Assembly (NCBI GenBank): GCA_003694425.1
Contig: RFJX01000297.1
Location: 1 to 14,627 of the forward strand
Direction: 5' to 3'
Length of the DNA stretch: 14,627 bases
Source: Gammaproteobacteria bacterium
GTDB lineage: Bacteria; Pseudomonadota; Gammaproteobacteria; J113
Positions 13,811-14,627 of this stretch are shown one piece after another. The notes beneath the pieces are model-generated. The model saw nothing but the letters and a program-made list of their open reading frames with translations, was not told the DNA's origin and ran no database searches. A program made the position numbers and the translations under genes. Each line of letters starts with the position of its first letter. The first letter of the stretch is position 1.

Positions 13811-14627
13811 GTCGTCGGGGCGCGGCGATCCGCCGTGTGGTCCCGGGCCAGCAGGAGGTAGAAGGCGGGCAGGACGAAGAGGGTGAAGAAGGTGCCGATC
13901 CCGAGCCCGCTCGCCACGGTCAGCCCGATGCTGTAGCGGCTCACGGCACCGGGCCCGCTGGCGGTCAGCAGCGGGACCATCGCCACCACTAGCGAGATGG
14001 AGGTCATGAGGATGGGGCGCAGCCGGATTGCAGCCGCCGCCTCCACCGCCTCGCGCCGGGACAGGCCCGCCTCGATCTGCTGCTTGTTGGCGAATTCGAC
14101 GATCAGGATCCCGTTCTTGGCCACCACCCCGATCAGGGTGATCAGCCCGACCTGGGTATAGATGTTGATGGTCGCGTAGCCCAGGGTGATGAAGGCCATT
14201 GCCCCGGCGATGGCCAGCGGGACCGAGACGAGGATGATGAGCGGGTCGCGCCAGCTCTCGAACTGGCCGGCCAGGACCAGATAGATCACCAGCAGGGAGA
14301 GGAAGAAGGTGACCATCAGGGCGCTGCCCTGCTGGGCGTATTGCCGGGACTCACCCATGAAGTCGTAGCTGAAGCCCTTCGGCAGGACGGCATGGGCCCG
14401 CTGCGCCAGCCACTCCAGGGCGTTGCCCAGCGGGACCCCCGGCGCCATCACCCCTTCGATGGTCAGGGCGTTGAGCTGCTGGAACTGGGGGCGGCTGGCG
14501 GGCTCCACCGACCTGCGCAAAGTGACCAGGTTCGCCAGGGGCACCAGCTCGCCGCCGGCGCTGCGCAGGTAGTACCCCTCCAGCTGCCGCGCGTCGCGCC
14601 TGAATTCCCTCGCCACCTGCGGGATCA
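13807..14627 (-). CDS. RND-family efflux permease, C-terminal part (AcrB/MexB-type)
   Basis: The open frame runs off the right edge of the window, beginning [20 protein letters not shown], so about 272 of the usual 1020-1050 residues are present. Visible in order are the end of the second periplasmic porter domain ([14 protein letters not shown], then [22 protein letters not shown]) and the last five membrane helices: [21 protein letters not shown], the [16 protein letters not shown] region, [40 protein letters not shown] and [19 protein letters not shown]. These match the C-terminal half of AcrB-like proton-driven trimeric pumps that pass drugs or metabolites to a periplasmic adaptor and outer-membrane channel. 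Substrate and partner genes cannot be inferred from this part. The stop codon overlaps the archease start. Confidence 0.95.
   Translation of the reverse strand, partial: IPQVAREFRRDARQLEGYYLRSAGGELVPLANLVTLRRSVEPASRPQFQQLNALTIEGVMAPGVPLGNALEWLAQRAHAVLPKGFSYDFMGESRQYAQQGSALMVTFFLSLLVIYLVLAGQFESWRDPLIILVSVPLAIAGAMAFITLGYATINIYTQVGLITLIGVVAKNGILIVEFANKQQIEAGLSRREAVEAAAAIRLRPILMTSISLVVAMVPLLTASGPGAVSRYSIGLTVASGLGIGTFFTLFVLPAFYLLLARDHTADRRAPTT

Overview
The window is GC-rich, gene-dense bacterial DNA. The rsmG-parA-parB order downstream of mnmG is the usual gammaproteobacterial arrangement near the chromosomal origin. Together with a spermidine synthase, a VPLPA-CTERM (PEP-CTERM-type) protein and an RtcB/archease pair, it suggests a free-living gammaproteobacterium, perhaps of the Chromatiales/Ectothiorhodospiraceae type. 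That placement is an inference from gene content only.

Left part (1-6494): the 3' end of a probable molybdenum-cofactor-carrier gene enters on the + strand and converges on a secreted VPLPA-CTERM protein. A minus-strand block follows. In order of transcription it is speE (spermidine synthase), mnmG (tRNA U34 modification), rsmG (16S rRNA m7G527 methyltransferase), parA and parB (chromosome partitioning). The intergenic gaps on both sides of mnmG are filled by copies of an interspersed element with about 30-bp inverted arms. The copy between mnmG and rsmG supplies the rsmG GTG start codon and holds a candidate promoter.

Middle part (6524-10865): a membrane-bound diguanylate cyclase (minus) is divergent from a plus-strand cluster. 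A strong extended -10 promoter at 8068-8076 drives an OmpA-like outer-membrane lipoprotein gene. Next comes a secreted protein that I predict has a transglutaminase-like Cys-His-Asp triad, then a polytopic lipase-maturation-factor family protein whose start overlaps the preceding stop by 4 nt. A textbook intrinsic terminator after the lipoprotein gene is superimposed on the ribosome binding site, start codon and signal-peptide codons of the triad protein. The last two genes may therefore be expressed only on read-through.

Right part (10890-14627): all genes are on the minus strand. In order of transcription they are the C-terminal quarter of an RND efflux permease (cut by the window edge), archease (4-nt overlap), the RNA ligase RtcB, an unrecognised 135-residue protein with a strong ribosome binding site, and, after a 174-nt gap, an unrecognised 146-residue secreted protein. 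The first four look like one transcription unit that joins an efflux pump to RNA repair.

I saw no tRNA, rRNA, CRISPR array, transposase gene or complete parS site.
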